From Streptomyces sp. SID3343 (lineage in GTDB: Bacteria; Actinomycetota; Actinomycetes; Streptomycetales; Streptomycetaceae), in NCBI RefSeq assembly GCF_009865215.1, contig NZ_WWJX01000987.1, forward strand, positions 1 to 38,428: a stretch of 38,428 bases of DNA, in the 5' to 3' direction. The notes beneath the pieces are model-generated. The model saw only the letters and a list, made by a program, of their open reading frames with translations. It searched no databases and had not been told where the DNA came from. The position numbers and the translations under genes were made by a program. Positions 1 through 8,217 of this stretch are shown piece after piece (the stretch's first letter is position 1; each line of letters starts with the position of its first letter).

Positions 1-2112
1 GCGCGCAGCACGTCGGGCCGCAGCCTGCGCCGCTCCGGCACGATCAGCACCAAGAGCCGTCTCGGCGGCGGCCTGGTCGAGATGCCGGTCATCCCGCGCA
101 GGAACCCCGAGACCGCGCTCGCCCGCAATCCGGTCATCCCGGAGGAGCGGCGCTTTTGCCGCAAATGCGAACAACCGGTGGGTCGCGGTCGCGGCGACCG
201 CCCCGGCGTCACCAACGGCTTCTGCCCGCGCGACCGCACACCGTTCTCCTTCGCGCCCAAACTCCAGCGTGACGACACGGTCGGCCAGTACCGGGTCGTC
301 GGCTGCCTCGCGCGCGGCGGTTTCGGCTGGGTCTACCTCGCGCAGGACACCGCCGCGCACAACATGTGGGTGGTGCTCAAGGGCCTGCTCGGCAGCGACG
401 ACACCGACTCGCGCGCCGCGGCGCTCGCCGAACAGCGGATCCTCACCGAGATCCAGCACCCCAACATCGTGCACATCCAGACCGTGGTGCAGCACCCCGA
501 CCCGCTCACCGGCCAGGACGAGACCTACCTGGTCATGGAGTACGTCGGCGGGCTGTCCCTGATGGACCGGCTCAAGGCGTTGCGCGAGAGCGACCCCAGG
601 GCCGTGCTGCCGGTCGAGCAGGTCCTCGCGTACGCGATCGACATCCTGCCCGCGTTCGGCTACCTGCACGAAAAAGGGCTGGTCTACTGCGACTTCAAGC
701 CGGACAACGCGATCCAGACGGACAGTCAGCTCAAGCTGATCGACCTCGGCGCGGTGTCCGACCAACGGCACCGGTCGACGTTCACCTACGGCACCGTCGG
801 CTACCAGGCGCCGGAGATCGAGTCCGGTCGGTCGGTGCCCACGGTGGAGTCCGACCTGTTCACCATCGGCCGCACGATGGCGGTGCTCAGCTTCTACTTC
901 GCCGGCTACACCCGGAAGTGGAGGGCGGCCCTGCCGCCCGCGTCCGAGGTGCCGCTGTTCACCGAATTCGAGTCCTACCACCGCTTGTTGCTCCGGGCCA
1001 CCCACCCCGACCCGGCGCACCGCTTCGCGTCCGCCGCCGACATGGCCGAGCAGTGTGTCGCGGTCCTGCGCGAGGTGGTCGCCACCCGGACCGGCGAGCC
1101 CCGCCCGGGCGTCTCGGGCCTGTTCGGCCCCGAGACCCGGGTCGTGCACGCCGAGGTCGCCGCGCGCGGCACCGATCCCGGGGCGCTCGCGGCCGCGCCC
1201 GAGCCCGCCGTGATCGCCGGCGCGCTGCCCGTACCGCGCGTGGACGCGAACGACCCGGCCGCCAACCTGCTGGCCACGCTCGCCACCACCGACCCCGACG
1301 AGTTGCTCTCCGCGCTCACCGCGGCCGGGATCTCCTCTCCCGAGGGGACTCTGCGGCTGGCCAGGATGTGCATCGAACAGGACGACGTGGAGCGGGCGAG
1401 GGCGTTTCTGGCCGACATCGAGGACGAGGACTGGCGGCTGCCGTGGTTCGAGGGCCTGGCCGCGCTCTCGGCGGGTGAGACCGCCCGCGCCCACGATCTG
1501 TTCGACGGGGTGCGCTCCGCGTTGCCCGGCGAGCCCGCGCCGCGCATCGCGCTCGGCGCGTGCCGCGAGTCGATGGGCCGCCACCAGGACGCCGCCACCG
1601 AGTACTACGGGGTCTGGGTCACCGACCGGACGTACGTGAGCGCCGCGTTCGGGCTGGCGCGCTGCCGGTTGGCCACCGGGGACCGAGCCGGCGCGGTGGT
1701 GACGCTGGAGAGCGTGCCCGACACCTCCAGCCACCATGTCGCCGCCCAGACCGCCGCCTTGCGCACCCGGATAAGCGGGCGCGCGGCGACCGACCCGCTG
1801 GGCCCCGACCTCGTCGCCGCGTCCGATCGACTGGCCGCGTTGCGGCTGGAAGGCGAGGCGCACGACCGGTTGGCGGTGGAACTGTTGGAGACGGCCCTGA
1901 GTTGGGTGGAGGCCGGGTCGAACGGGGGCGCATCGGGCACCGGCGACGCCGGTGGAACCGCGAGGGTGCTCGGAAGCGAGTTGAAGGAAAAGCCTCTGCG
2001 GTTCGCCTTGGAAAAGTGTTACCGCGATCTGGCCCGGCACGTGACGACGCATGCGGAACGCATCGCGCTCGTCGACCGGGCGAACGAGGTACGACCGTGG
2101 ACGTGGGTGTGA
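1..2112 (+). CDS. pknG: PknG-like serine/threonine protein kinase, 5' end outside window
   Basis: Cytosolic Ser/Thr kinase of the PknG type: rubredoxin-like N-terminus, kinase domain, C-terminal TPR-like helices. The frame is open from base 1. The 27 residues before the ATG at 82 include a basic RLGGGLVE-like stretch that matches what precedes this point in mycobacterial PknG, so the ATG is internal and the true start lies upstream. Numbering from that Met: metal-site Cys26, Cys29, Cys48, with Asp51 where the fourth Cys is expected. A Gly-rich loop RGGFG lies near 78-82, catalytic Lys100 in VVLKGL, and catalytic Asp204 in CDFKPDN (the HRD His is replaced, as in PknG). The DFG equivalent is DLG at 221-223. 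Residues after about 390 are helical TPR-like. PknG proteins link amino-acid status to central metabolism by phosphorylating FHA proteins; an FHA gene lies in the same cassette. The next gene starts inside this one, so translation is probably coupled. Confidence 0.93.
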   Translation, partial: ARSTSGRSLRRSGTISTKSRLGGGLVEMPVIPRRNPETALARNPVIPEERRFCRKCEQPVGRGRGDRPGVTNGFCPRDRTPFSFAPKLQRDDTVGQYRVVGCLARGGFGWVYLAQDTAAHNMWVVLKGLLGSDDTDSRAAALAEQRILTEIQHPNIVHIQTVVQHPDPLTGQDETYLVMEYVGGLSLMDRLKALRESDPRAVLPVEQVLAYAIDILPAFGYLHEKGLVYCDFKPDNAIQTDSQLKLIDLGAVSDQRHRSTFTYGTVGYQAPEIESGRSVPTVESDLFTIGRTMAVLSFYFAGYTRKWRAALPPASEVPLFTEFESYHRLLLRATHPDPAHRFASAADMAEQCVAVLREVVATRTGEPRPGVSGLFGPETRVVHAEVAARGTDPGALAAAPEPAVIAGALPVPRVDANDPAANLLATLATTDPDELLSALTAAGISSPEGTLRLARMCIEQDDVERARAFLADIEDEDWRLPWFEGLAALSAGETARAHDLFDGVRSALPGEPAPRIALGACRESMGRHQDAATEYYGVWVTDRTYVSAAFGLARCRLATGDRAGAVVTLESVPDTSSHHVAAQTAALRTRISGRAATDPLGPDLVAASDRLAALRLEGEAHDRLAVELLETALSWVEAGSNGGASGTGDAGGTARVLGSELKEKPLRFALEKCYRDLARHVTTHAERIALVDRANEVRPWTWV

Positions 2113-3362
2113 TCAGAGTGGCTGGATACGGACGACTGGACGCGACAGGGCCCGGGGGCGCCCCGGAGGGGGGCGAGACCGGCCCACCCGAGCGCGGCGC
2201 GACCGAGACGACGGAACGCTGTCCGTCGTGTGGGACGGTCGCCGAAGCGGACGACCGCTATTGCGAGTCGTGCGGCTACGACCTGCGGATCGTCGCGGTC
2301 GCGCCGGTCGCGGAGCGGGCACCGGTCCGACGGATCGTGATCCCCAGCGGACACGGGCCGGTGTGTTCCGCGTGTGGTACCGCCACGATCGGCTCGGACG
2401 GATGGTGTGACGCGTGCGGTCGGGCGTTCAACCCGCGCGACCACGTCGAACGCGACCTCGGGCTCGTCGCGATGGTCAGCAACCGCGGCCTGCGGCACCT
2501 GCGCAACGAGGACTCCGCCGCGCTGCGCGTGGTGCGCATGCCGGACGGCTCCGACCACGTGGTGGCCGTGGTGTGCGACGGCGTGTCCTCGTCGCCGCGC
2601 CCGGACGAGGCGTCCGCGACGGCCGCCGAGACCGCGTGCCAGACGATGGCGGCAACCCTCGTCGAGGGTTGCAACGCGGCCAAGGCCACGAGCGCGGGTG
2701 TCGCCGCCGCCGCGAGCGCGGTGGCCCGCATGCCCGGCGCCGAGGACTCGGGCAACGCGCCCGCGTGCACGCTGGTTTCGGCGATCGTGGCGCCCGACGA
2801 GATCACCGTCGGGTGGGTCGGTGACAGCCGGGCCTATTGGCTGGCCGACCCCGAGGACGGGGCCGACGATCCGGCCGACGGCGAAGACACCCTGCCGGGC
2901 ACGAGCACCCTCCCACCGATGCCCGCCGAGCCCGCGGCGAGCCCCGGCGACACCCCGCAACGGCGCACTCCCTCCGCGTTGTTGACCGAGGACGACTCGT
3001 GGGCGACCCGGATGATCGCGCTCGGCGCGATGACCGAGGCCGAGGCGTACGCGGATCGGCGCGCGCACGCGATCGTGTCGTGGCTGGGCGCCGACGCCGG
3101 TGAGGTGCGGCCGCGGGTGACCAGCGTGCGGCCCTCGGGGCCCGGTGTACTGCTGCTGTGCAGCGACGGACTGTGGAACTACCTCTCGGTGGCGCCGACG
3201 CTGGCCGCGATGGTGCTGCCCGACGGGTTGACCCGGCCGCTCGACGCGTCCCGGCTGTTGACCGGTTTCGCACTCGACCACGGCGGCGCGGACAACATCA
3301 CCGTCGCCCTGATCCCGTACCACCCGCCCGGGGACCCGGTGCGCGGACCCGATCACGACTGA
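2097..3362 (+). CDS. PP2C-family protein phosphatase with two N-terminal zinc ribbons
   Basis: Metal-dependent Ser/Thr phosphatase expected to reverse the neighbouring kinase. GTG 2097 is chosen because GAGG (2086-2089) sits 7 nt upstream; GTG 2109 (a GTGA overlap with the pknG stop) and GTG 2118 are alternatives. The 421-residue product has two CxxC...CxxC ribbons (Cys42/45/56/59 and Cys90/93/104/107). A PP2C domain follows from about 120: RNED at 136-139, metal-binding DG at 161-162, GWVGDSRAYWL, LLLCSDGLW, and GGADNI near the end. A Pro/Asp-rich insertion (DNA about 2845-2970) lies between the GDSR and later motifs. No membrane segment is seen, so it is probably cytosolic. Zinc ribbons on a bacterial PP2C are not the commonest layout and are mirrored in the FHA protein two genes downstream, which suggests a shared docking or sensing role (inference). 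Confidence 0.93.
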   Translation: MDVGVIRVAGYGRLDATGPGGAPEGGETGPPERGATETTERCPSCGTVAEADDRYCESCGYDLRIVAVAPVAERAPVRRIVIPSGHGPVCSACGTATIGSDGWCDACGRAFNPRDHVERDLGLVAMVSNRGLRHLRNEDSAALRVVRMPDGSDHVVAVVCDGVSSSPRPDEASATAAETACQTMAATLVEGCNAAKATSAGVAAAASAVARMPGAEDSGNAPACTLVSAIVAPDEITVGWVGDSRAYWLADPEDGADDPADGEDTLPGTSTLPPMPAEPAASPGDTPQRRTPSALLTEDDSWATRMIALGAMTEAEAYADRRAHAIVSWLGADAGEVRPRVTSVRPSGPGVLLLCSDGLWNYLSVAPTLAAMVLPDGLTRPLDASRLLTGFALDHGGADNITVALIPYHPPGDPVRGPDHD

Positions 3363-3385
3363 CCGAGACCCGAAGGAGTCGGCCC

Positions 3386-4684
3386 ATGTCAGGCGCACCC
3401 ACATTCACGATCGAGATCAACCAGAACGAGTTCATCGCGATGGGCGGCCACGAGGTCCACGCGGTCGCCCACATCAGGGCGTCGGGCGACACCGGCGGCA
3501 TGCCCGCGAACGCGCGCGGCGCCGAAGTGATCATGGTCGACACGTCCGGCTCGATGGACTTCCCGCCCACCAAGCTCAAGGCCGCCAAGCAGGCGACGAA
3601 GGCCGCGATAGACACGCTGCGCGACGGCACCCTGTTCGCGGTGGTCTCGGGCACGGGCATGGCGACGGTGGTGTACCCGTACGACGAGAAGCTCGTCGCC
3701 GCCGACGACCGCACCCGCAAGGAGGCCAAGCGCGAGGTGGACAAGCTCCGCGCGCGGGGCGGAACCGCCATGGGCCAGTGGCTTCGGATGGCCCGTCAGC
3801 TGCTCAAGCCGCACTCGGATCTGATCCGGCACGCGATCCTGCTCACCGACGGCAAGAACGAGAGCGAGACCGCGCAGGACCTCCAGGACGCCCTGGACGC
3901 GTGTGAGGGCGTCTTCGTGTGCGACTGCCGCGGCATCGGCCTGGATTGGCACGTCGACGAGGTGCGCAAGATCTCGACCACGCTGCTCGGCGACATCGGC
4001 CTGGTCAAGCAACCGGCCGACCTGGCCGAGGACTTCACCAAGATGATGGAGAACGCGATGGGCAAGTCGGTCGCCGACGTGGCCCTGCGCGTGCGCACGA
4101 TCAGCAACGCGCGAGTGAAGTACATCAAGCAGACCTATCCCGTGATCGACGATCTCAGTGCCCGGCGGACCGAGGTCGGGACGGGCTCGGGGGACTACCC
4201 GACCGGTTCGTGGGGCGGCGAGAGCAAGCACTACCACGTGTGCCTGGAGGTCGAACCGGACGAGGCGTTCCCGCGTGGCCGGCGCCGGCTGTGCCAGATC
4301 TCCGTGGTCCTGCCGGACGGCGCGAGCGGCATCGAACTGGCCAAGGGCGGCGTGTTCGCGGAGTGGACGGACGACGAGGAACTGTCCACCCGGATCAACC
4401 ACGAGGTCGCCAAGGTCACCGGCCGCGAGGAACTCGCCAACGCCGTCCAGGAGGGCTTGCGGGCCCGCAAGGAGGGGGACGAGTACACGGCGACCGCGAG
4501 CCTGGTCAAGGCCCTGGAACTGGCCAACGAGGCCGGCGACGAGCACACCGCCCGACTGATCGGGCGCGTTGTCGAGGTCGAGTCCGACGGCACGATCCGG
4601 TTGCGCAACAACAACGAGGCGGAGATGGAACTCGACGTCGAGTCGCACAAGACCGCTCGCGTGGGACCGCCTTCGGGAATGTGA
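3386..4684 (+). CDS. von Willebrand factor A domain protein (TerY/YfbK-like)
   Basis: A 432-residue soluble vWA protein. ATG 3386 follows GAAGGAG (3372-3378) by 7 nt and lies 23 bp after the phosphatase stop, so it is in the same operon. The N-terminal about 45 residues form a beta-rich lead. The vWA fold then starts with the MIDAS motif DTSGS (52-56); a second MIDAS-type Thr lies in RARGGTAMG and the following Asp in HAILLTDGKNES. The C-terminal part (about 260-432) has a beta-sandwich-like stretch and a helical bundle rich in Glu and Ala. vWA proteins bind partners through a divalent metal. With an adjacent kinase and PP2C phosphatase this resembles the TerY / kinase / PP2C triads described for tellurium-resistance-type signalling systems. 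The protein is probably a scaffold or kinase substrate; no enzymatic residues are visible. Confidence 0.92.
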   Translation: MSGAPTFTIEINQNEFIAMGGHEVHAVAHIRASGDTGGMPANARGAEVIMVDTSGSMDFPPTKLKAAKQATKAAIDTLRDGTLFAVVSGTGMATVVYPYDEKLVAADDRTRKEAKREVDKLRARGGTAMGQWLRMARQLLKPHSDLIRHAILLTDGKNESETAQDLQDALDACEGVFVCDCRGIGLDWHVDEVRKISTTLLGDIGLVKQPADLAEDFTKMMENAMGKSVADVALRVRTISNARVKYIKQTYPVIDDLSARRTEVGTGSGDYPTGSWGGESKHYHVCLEVEPDEAFPRGRRRLCQISVVLPDGASGIELAKGGVFAEWTDDEELSTRINHEVAKVTGREELANAVQEGLRARKEGDEYTATASLVKALELANEAGDEHTARLIGRVVEVESDGTIRLRNNNEAEMELDVESHKTARVGPPSGM

Positions 4685-4699
4685 ACGGTTGTCGGCCGT

Positions 4700-4728
4700 C
4701 GGCCGGCCGCCGTAGGGTCGGCCGGCCG
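4700..4728 (+). terminator. GC-rich hairpin between vWA and FHA genes
   Basis: Two copies of the self-complementary 10-mer CGGCCGGCCG (4700-4709 and 4719-4728) flank a 9-nt loop. The stem follows the vWA stop by 15 nt and has no T tract. It could act as a partial terminator or attenuator that lowers expression of the FHA gene relative to the upstream three genes, or as an mRNA-stabilising stem. Confidence 0.5.
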
Positions 4729-4805
4729 GCTCGGGGGGCTCGCCGGTCGGTCGTCGGGCCGTCCCGGGACGGTCGTCGGGTAGGAGAGAGGAAGGAGGTC
4801 CGCTC

Positions 4806-5594
4806 ATGCACATCTGTTCGGAGGGACACCAGTCCGTCGCCGAGGACTACTGCGACGAGTGCGGGCGGCCGATCGTGCCGGGCTACGGCGAGGCGGTGTT
4901 TCCGCCGGGTCCCGTTCCCGTGCCGGACAGCCGTCCCCCGTCGTCATCGGGTCAACCGGGCGCGCTCGCCGACCGCTGTCCCATCTGTGCGACCGCCTAC
5001 GCCCCGGACGACGAGTTCTGCGAGGCGTGCGGCCATTGGCGCCACGACGTCCGCATCGTGGTCGACGACGGACCGGACCCGGGACCGGATCCGGGTCCTG
5101 GGCCTGGCCCAGGACCAGGACCACAACCAGGACCGGGCCCGGACTCGGGCCCGAATCCGAACCCCCCGCCCCCGAAGCCGGACATCGACCCGGCGACGGC
5201 CGTGTGGACCGTGCGGGTGATCGCCGACCACGACTACTTCATGCGCGTGCTCGACTGGGACGGCCCGGACGCGCACAGCATGCGCTTCCCGCACGAACAG
5301 GATTCGTGGTCGATCGAGCTCACCGACGAGCCGACGCGCATCGGCAGAGGCAACGCCGGCGTGCCCTCGGGCTCGGTGGAGATCGCCCTCGCCGACCCCG
5401 GCGTGTCCCGGCGCCACGCGAAGCTCGTGCGCTGCCCCGACGGTTCGTGGGAGGTCGTCGACCTCGATTCCGCCAACGGCACCACGATCAACGCGGGTTA
5501 CGAGCGGGTCCGTCGCGCCCCGGTCCACCTCAAGGACGGCGACCGCATCCACGTGGGCGCCTGGACCACCCTGGAGATCCGCCGGCTGGCCTGA
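4806..5594 (+). CDS. Zinc-ribbon / FHA-domain phosphothreonine-binding protein
   Basis: Reader component of the cassette. ATG 4806 follows a GGAAGGAGG Shine-Dalgarno by about 7 nt. The 262-residue protein starts with a partial ribbon (Cys4, His8, Cys16, Cys19) and a canonical one (Cys58/61/72/75). A Pro-Gly-Asp linker (about 88-126, repeats of PGPGPG type) follows, then a short beta region and a C-terminal FHA domain. FHA hallmarks are IGRG near 178, the SRRHAK phosphothreonine-binding motif, and DSANGT. FHA domains bind phosphothreonine, and PknG-type kinases are known to act on FHA proteins (GarA/OdhI), so this is the most likely kinase target or adaptor. Unlike GarA it carries ribbons and a long flexible linker. 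It is the last gene of the + strand unit; a nested hairpin follows directly. Confidence 0.92.
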   Translation: MHICSEGHQSVAEDYCDECGRPIVPGYGEAVFPPGPVPVPDSRPPSSSGQPGALADRCPICATAYAPDDEFCEACGHWRHDVRIVVDDGPDPGPDPGPGPGPGPGPQPGPGPDSGPNPNPPPPKPDIDPATAVWTVRVIADHDYFMRVLDWDGPDAHSMRFPHEQDSWSIELTDEPTRIGRGNAGVPSGSVEIALADPGVSRRHAKLVRCPDGSWEVVDLDSANGTTINAGYERVRRAPVHLKDGDRIHVGAWTTLEIRRLA

Positions 5595-5598
5595 GTCC

Positions 5599-5665
5599 CG
5601 AAACGATCTTGGAGCCGAGAGGCCGAACACGGACATTCGGCATGCTCGACTCCAAGATCGTTCGT
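5599..5665. repeat. Nested hairpin element, copy A (bidirectional terminator candidate)
   Basis: Outer arms AACGATCTTGGAG (5602-5614) and its exact reverse complement (5650-5662) enclose an inner stem GCCGAA/TTCGGC (5622-5627 / 5636-5641). It lies between the convergent FHA and livF genes and so probably terminates both. Its outer-arm sequence and nested layout match the element at 17939-18009, suggesting a dispersed repeat family. Confidence 0.65.
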
Positions 5666-5675
5666 GGTGATCGGG

Positions 5676-6386
5676 TCACTTCGAGGAGACGGCCACTCCC
5701 GGGGCCAGGGCGGCCAGAATGGGCTCCGGGTCCTCGGCCGCCTCGGCGGCGGTCAGGCGGGCGGTGACCCGGCCGGTGGAGAGCACCGTCAGATGATCGG
5801 CGATGCCCTGCACGAAGCCCAGTTGCGGGGCGGCGATCAAGATGGTCAGGCCCTCCCCCGCGAGGGTGGTGATCAGCGTACGGATCTGCTCGGCCACGGC
5901 GGGGGCCAGGCCCTCGGTCGGCTCGTCGAGCAGGATCAGGCGTGGGCCGCCGAGCAGGGCTCGGGCGATTGCGAGCATCTGCTGTTCGCCGCCCGACAGT
6001 TGCGAGCCGCGGTTGGTCAGCCGCTCGCCCAGGCGAGGCAGCAGTTCCAGGACGCGGGCGGGGCTCCACGCGGCGCTGCGCCGATGCGCGAGCTTGAAGT
6101 GCTCGGCCACGGTCAGGCTCGCGAACACCCGTCGGCCCTGCGGGACCAGCCCGATCCCGGTGTGCGAGACGCGATGCGCCGGCCGCCCGGCGATCGAGGT
6201 GCCGGCCATGGTGATGCTGCCGCCGGCCGGCTTGAGCAGACCCGCGACGGTGTGGATGAGGGTGGACTTGCCCGCGCCGTTCGCGCCCAGGAGGGCGTGT
6301 ACCGACCCCTCCGGGACGCTGAGGTCGACGCCGTGCAGCACCGAGCCACCCTGGTAACCCGCGGTCAGATCGACGATTTCCAGCAC
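5676..6386 (-). CDS. livF: Branched-chain amino acid type ABC transporter ATPase (LivF)
   Basis: One of two ATPases of a LIV/HAAT-type importer. GTG 6386 lies 4 nt after the stop of the LivM-LivG gene, and the family starts at VLEIVDLT; the open frame upstream of this is a shadow of the neighbour. The 236-residue length is normal for LivF. Motifs: Walker A GANGAGKS (34-41, Lys40), signature LSGGEQQ (130-136), Walker B LILLDEP with Asp154-Glu155, and TEGL, which is characteristic of LivF. It would pair with the LivG domain of the upstream fusion at the cytoplasmic face of the permeases. Last gene of the - strand operon. The substrate (leucine-type amino acids, or an amide or urea-like compound) cannot be read from the sequence. 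Confidence 0.95.
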   Translation of the reverse strand: MLEIVDLTAGYQGGSVLHGVDLSVPEGSVHALLGANGAGKSTLIHTVAGLLKPAGGSITMAGTSIAGRPAHRVSHTGIGLVPQGRRVFASLTVAEHFKLAHRRSAAWSPARVLELLPRLGERLTNRGSQLSGGEQQMLAIARALLGGPRLILLDEPTEGLAPAVAEQIRTLITTLAGEGLTILIAAPQLGFVQGIADHLTVLSTGRVTARLTAAEAAEDPEPILAALAPGVAVSSK

Positions 6387-6390
6387 GACT

Positions 6391-8217
6391 TCAGCCCACT
6401 TCCTGGTGCTCGGGCTCGGCCGCGCCCAGGTACGTGTCGCGCACGGCCTGGTTCGCGGCGATCTCGTCCGGGGTGCCCGTCGCGAGCAACTGCCCCGATG
6501 CCAACACCGTGACGGTGTCGGTGACATCACGCACGAGAGCGAAGTTGTGCTCGACCAGGATCATGGTCACCTCCGGCGGCAGCGCCTTGAGTACCACGGC
6601 GAGGCGTTCGATGTCGGTGTCGGTCAGTCCCGCGGCCGGCTCGTCGAGCAGCAGCAGGGTGGGGTTTCCCGCCAACGCCATCGCGATGTCGAGCAACCGC
6701 CGTGACCCGTGCGAGAGTTCGCCCGCGATCTCGTCGGCCCGATCCAGCAGGCCGACCGTGTCCAGATGCGTCGCGGCCTCGGCGGACAGCGTGCGATACC
6801 CGCCGCGGCGCCACGTGCCGCGAACGCCCGCGTGCCGCCACGCGGCGATCGTCACGTTGTCCAGGATCGACAGCGACGGAATCACCGCCGGCTGCTGGAA
6901 CGCGCGGGCGATCCCGATCCGCGAGCGCCGCGCCGGCGTGAACCGGGTGACGTCGCGGCCGGCGAAGACGATCGAGCCCGACGTGCTGGGGATCGCGCCC
7001 GCGATCATGCCCATCACGGTCGACTTGCCCGCGCCGTTGGGTCCGAGCAGGGCGTGCCGCGCACCGTGGCGCACCGTCAGGTCCAGCCCGTCCACGGCCG
7101 CGAGCGCGCCGTAGCGGCGGGTCAGGCCGGTGATGGTGAGCAGCGCCCGGGCGTCCTCGGCCGCGGCCGGCGCGGGTTTGGCCGCCGCGTGTGCTTCGGG
7201 TGCGCCGGCGAGTCTGCGCCACGCGGCGCGAGGACTCGGCGGCGCAAGTCCCACCAGACCGCTGGGCAGCGTGTACACCGCGATCAGGAACAGCACGCCG
7301 AGCAGCAGCGGTCCGTGCCCGGGCCACGGGCCCGACAGCCAGTCTCGGGTGAACACGATCAGTCCCGAGCCGATCAGCGCGCCGATCAGGGACGCGCCGC
7401 CGCCGATGACCACCGCGAGCAGGACGAGCGAGGACGTGTCGAAGCCGATGTTGGACGGCGAGATGTAGCGCTGGATCGCGACGAGCAGTGCGCCGCCGAC
7501 GCCGGCGAGCGCGCCCACGCCGATGTAGGTCACCGTCAGGTAGCCGGTCACCGAATGACCGGTCGCGCGCATCCGGGTCTCGTTCTCGCGCGCCCCGTCG
7601 AGCAGCAGGGCGGCGGGGGAGCGCATGATCAGCGCGGTCAGCGCGATCACCACGACCGTGGTGGCCAGGACGTACCAGTAGGTGTCCACGTCCTCGACGA
7701 GTTCGGACATGCCCCAGAACGGTCGGATCGGCGGTACTCCCGACTTGCCGTCGGTGCCGCCGGTGACGGACTTCCACTTCTCGGCGGCGGTGCGGACCAG
7801 TTCGCCGATCGCGAGGGTGATCATCAAGACCGTGACGCCGCGGGTGCGGACCACGATCGGCGAGACGAGCGCGTTGAACAGCGCGCCGGCCGCCGCGGCG
7901 GCCAGCGTGTGCACGACGCCGATGGTCATGCCGTGCTCGCCGAGGATCGCGGCGGTGTAGCCGCCGACCGCGTACGGCGCGACCTGCCCCAGCGAGGGCA
8001 GCCCCGCCCCGCCGCCCAGGACCGCGACACTGGCCGCGAGCACCCCGAGCGACAGCGCCTGCGAGAGCAGCACGATCGTGAACACGCCGACCAGGTAGGG
8101 CGCCGCGAACAGCCACACGATCGCGGCGACCGCCAGGACACGGCCCGCGAGCACGGCCCGCGGCGAGCGCAGCGCGGTATGCGCGCGCTGCGCGTAGGTC
8201 TGGGCGAGGGTGGTCAT
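6391..8217 (-). CDS. LivM-LivG fusion: permease plus ATPase of branched-chain amino acid type ABC transporter
   Basis: A 608-residue fusion. Residues about 25-325 form a LivM-type permease with roughly eight to ten hydrophobic segments and the cytoplasmic loop containing ENETRMRATGHSV. An Ala/Pro linker (327-357) follows. Residues about 358-608 are a LivG-type ATPase: Walker A GPNGAGKST (392-400), signature LSHGSRR (501-507, a LivG-style variant of LSGGQ), and Walker B LLLLDEP (Asp525-Glu526) with AAGL. ATG 8217 overlaps the livH stop as ATGA. LivM-LivG fusions occur in actinobacteria. The fusion fixes permease and ATPase stoichiometry; the second permease and ATPase are LivH and LivF. Confidence 0.95.
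   Translation of the reverse strand: MTTLAQTYAQRAHTALRSPRAVLAGRVLAVAAIVWLFAAPYLVGVFTIVLLSQALSLGVLAASVAVLGGGAGLPSLGQVAPYAVGGYTAAILGEHGMTIGVVHTLAAAAAGALFNALVSPIVVRTRGVTVLMITLAIGELVRTAAEKWKSVTGGTDGKSGVPPIRPFWGMSELVEDVDTYWYVLATTVVVIALTALIMRSPAALLLDGARENETRMRATGHSVTGYLTVTYIGVGALAGVGGALLVAIQRYISPSNIGFDTSSLVLLAVVIGGGASLIGALIGSGLIVFTRDWLSGPWPGHGPLLLGVLFLIAVYTLPSGLVGLAPPSPRAAWRRLAGAPEAHAAAKPAPAAAEDARALLTITGLTRRYGALAAVDGLDLTVRHGARHALLGPNGAGKSTVMGMIAGAIPSTSGSIVFAGRDVTRFTPARRSRIGIARAFQQPAVIPSLSILDNVTIAAWRHAGVRGTWRRGGYRTLSAEAATHLDTVGLLDRADEIAGELSHGSRRLLDIAMALAGNPTLLLLDEPAAGLTDTDIERLAVVLKALPPEVTMILVEHNFALVRDVTDTVTVLASGQLLATGTPDEIAANQAVRDTYLGAAEPEHQEVG

Noticed and set aside
82-84. ATG 82 as the true start of the pknG gene
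   Set aside because: The frame is open to base 1 and upstream residues match the conserved region before the metal site in PknG, so the gene begins outside the window.
2019-3404. Long - strand ORF opposite the phosphatase gene
   Set aside because: Mirror of the PP2C gene in GC-rich DNA; no motifs or ribosome site.
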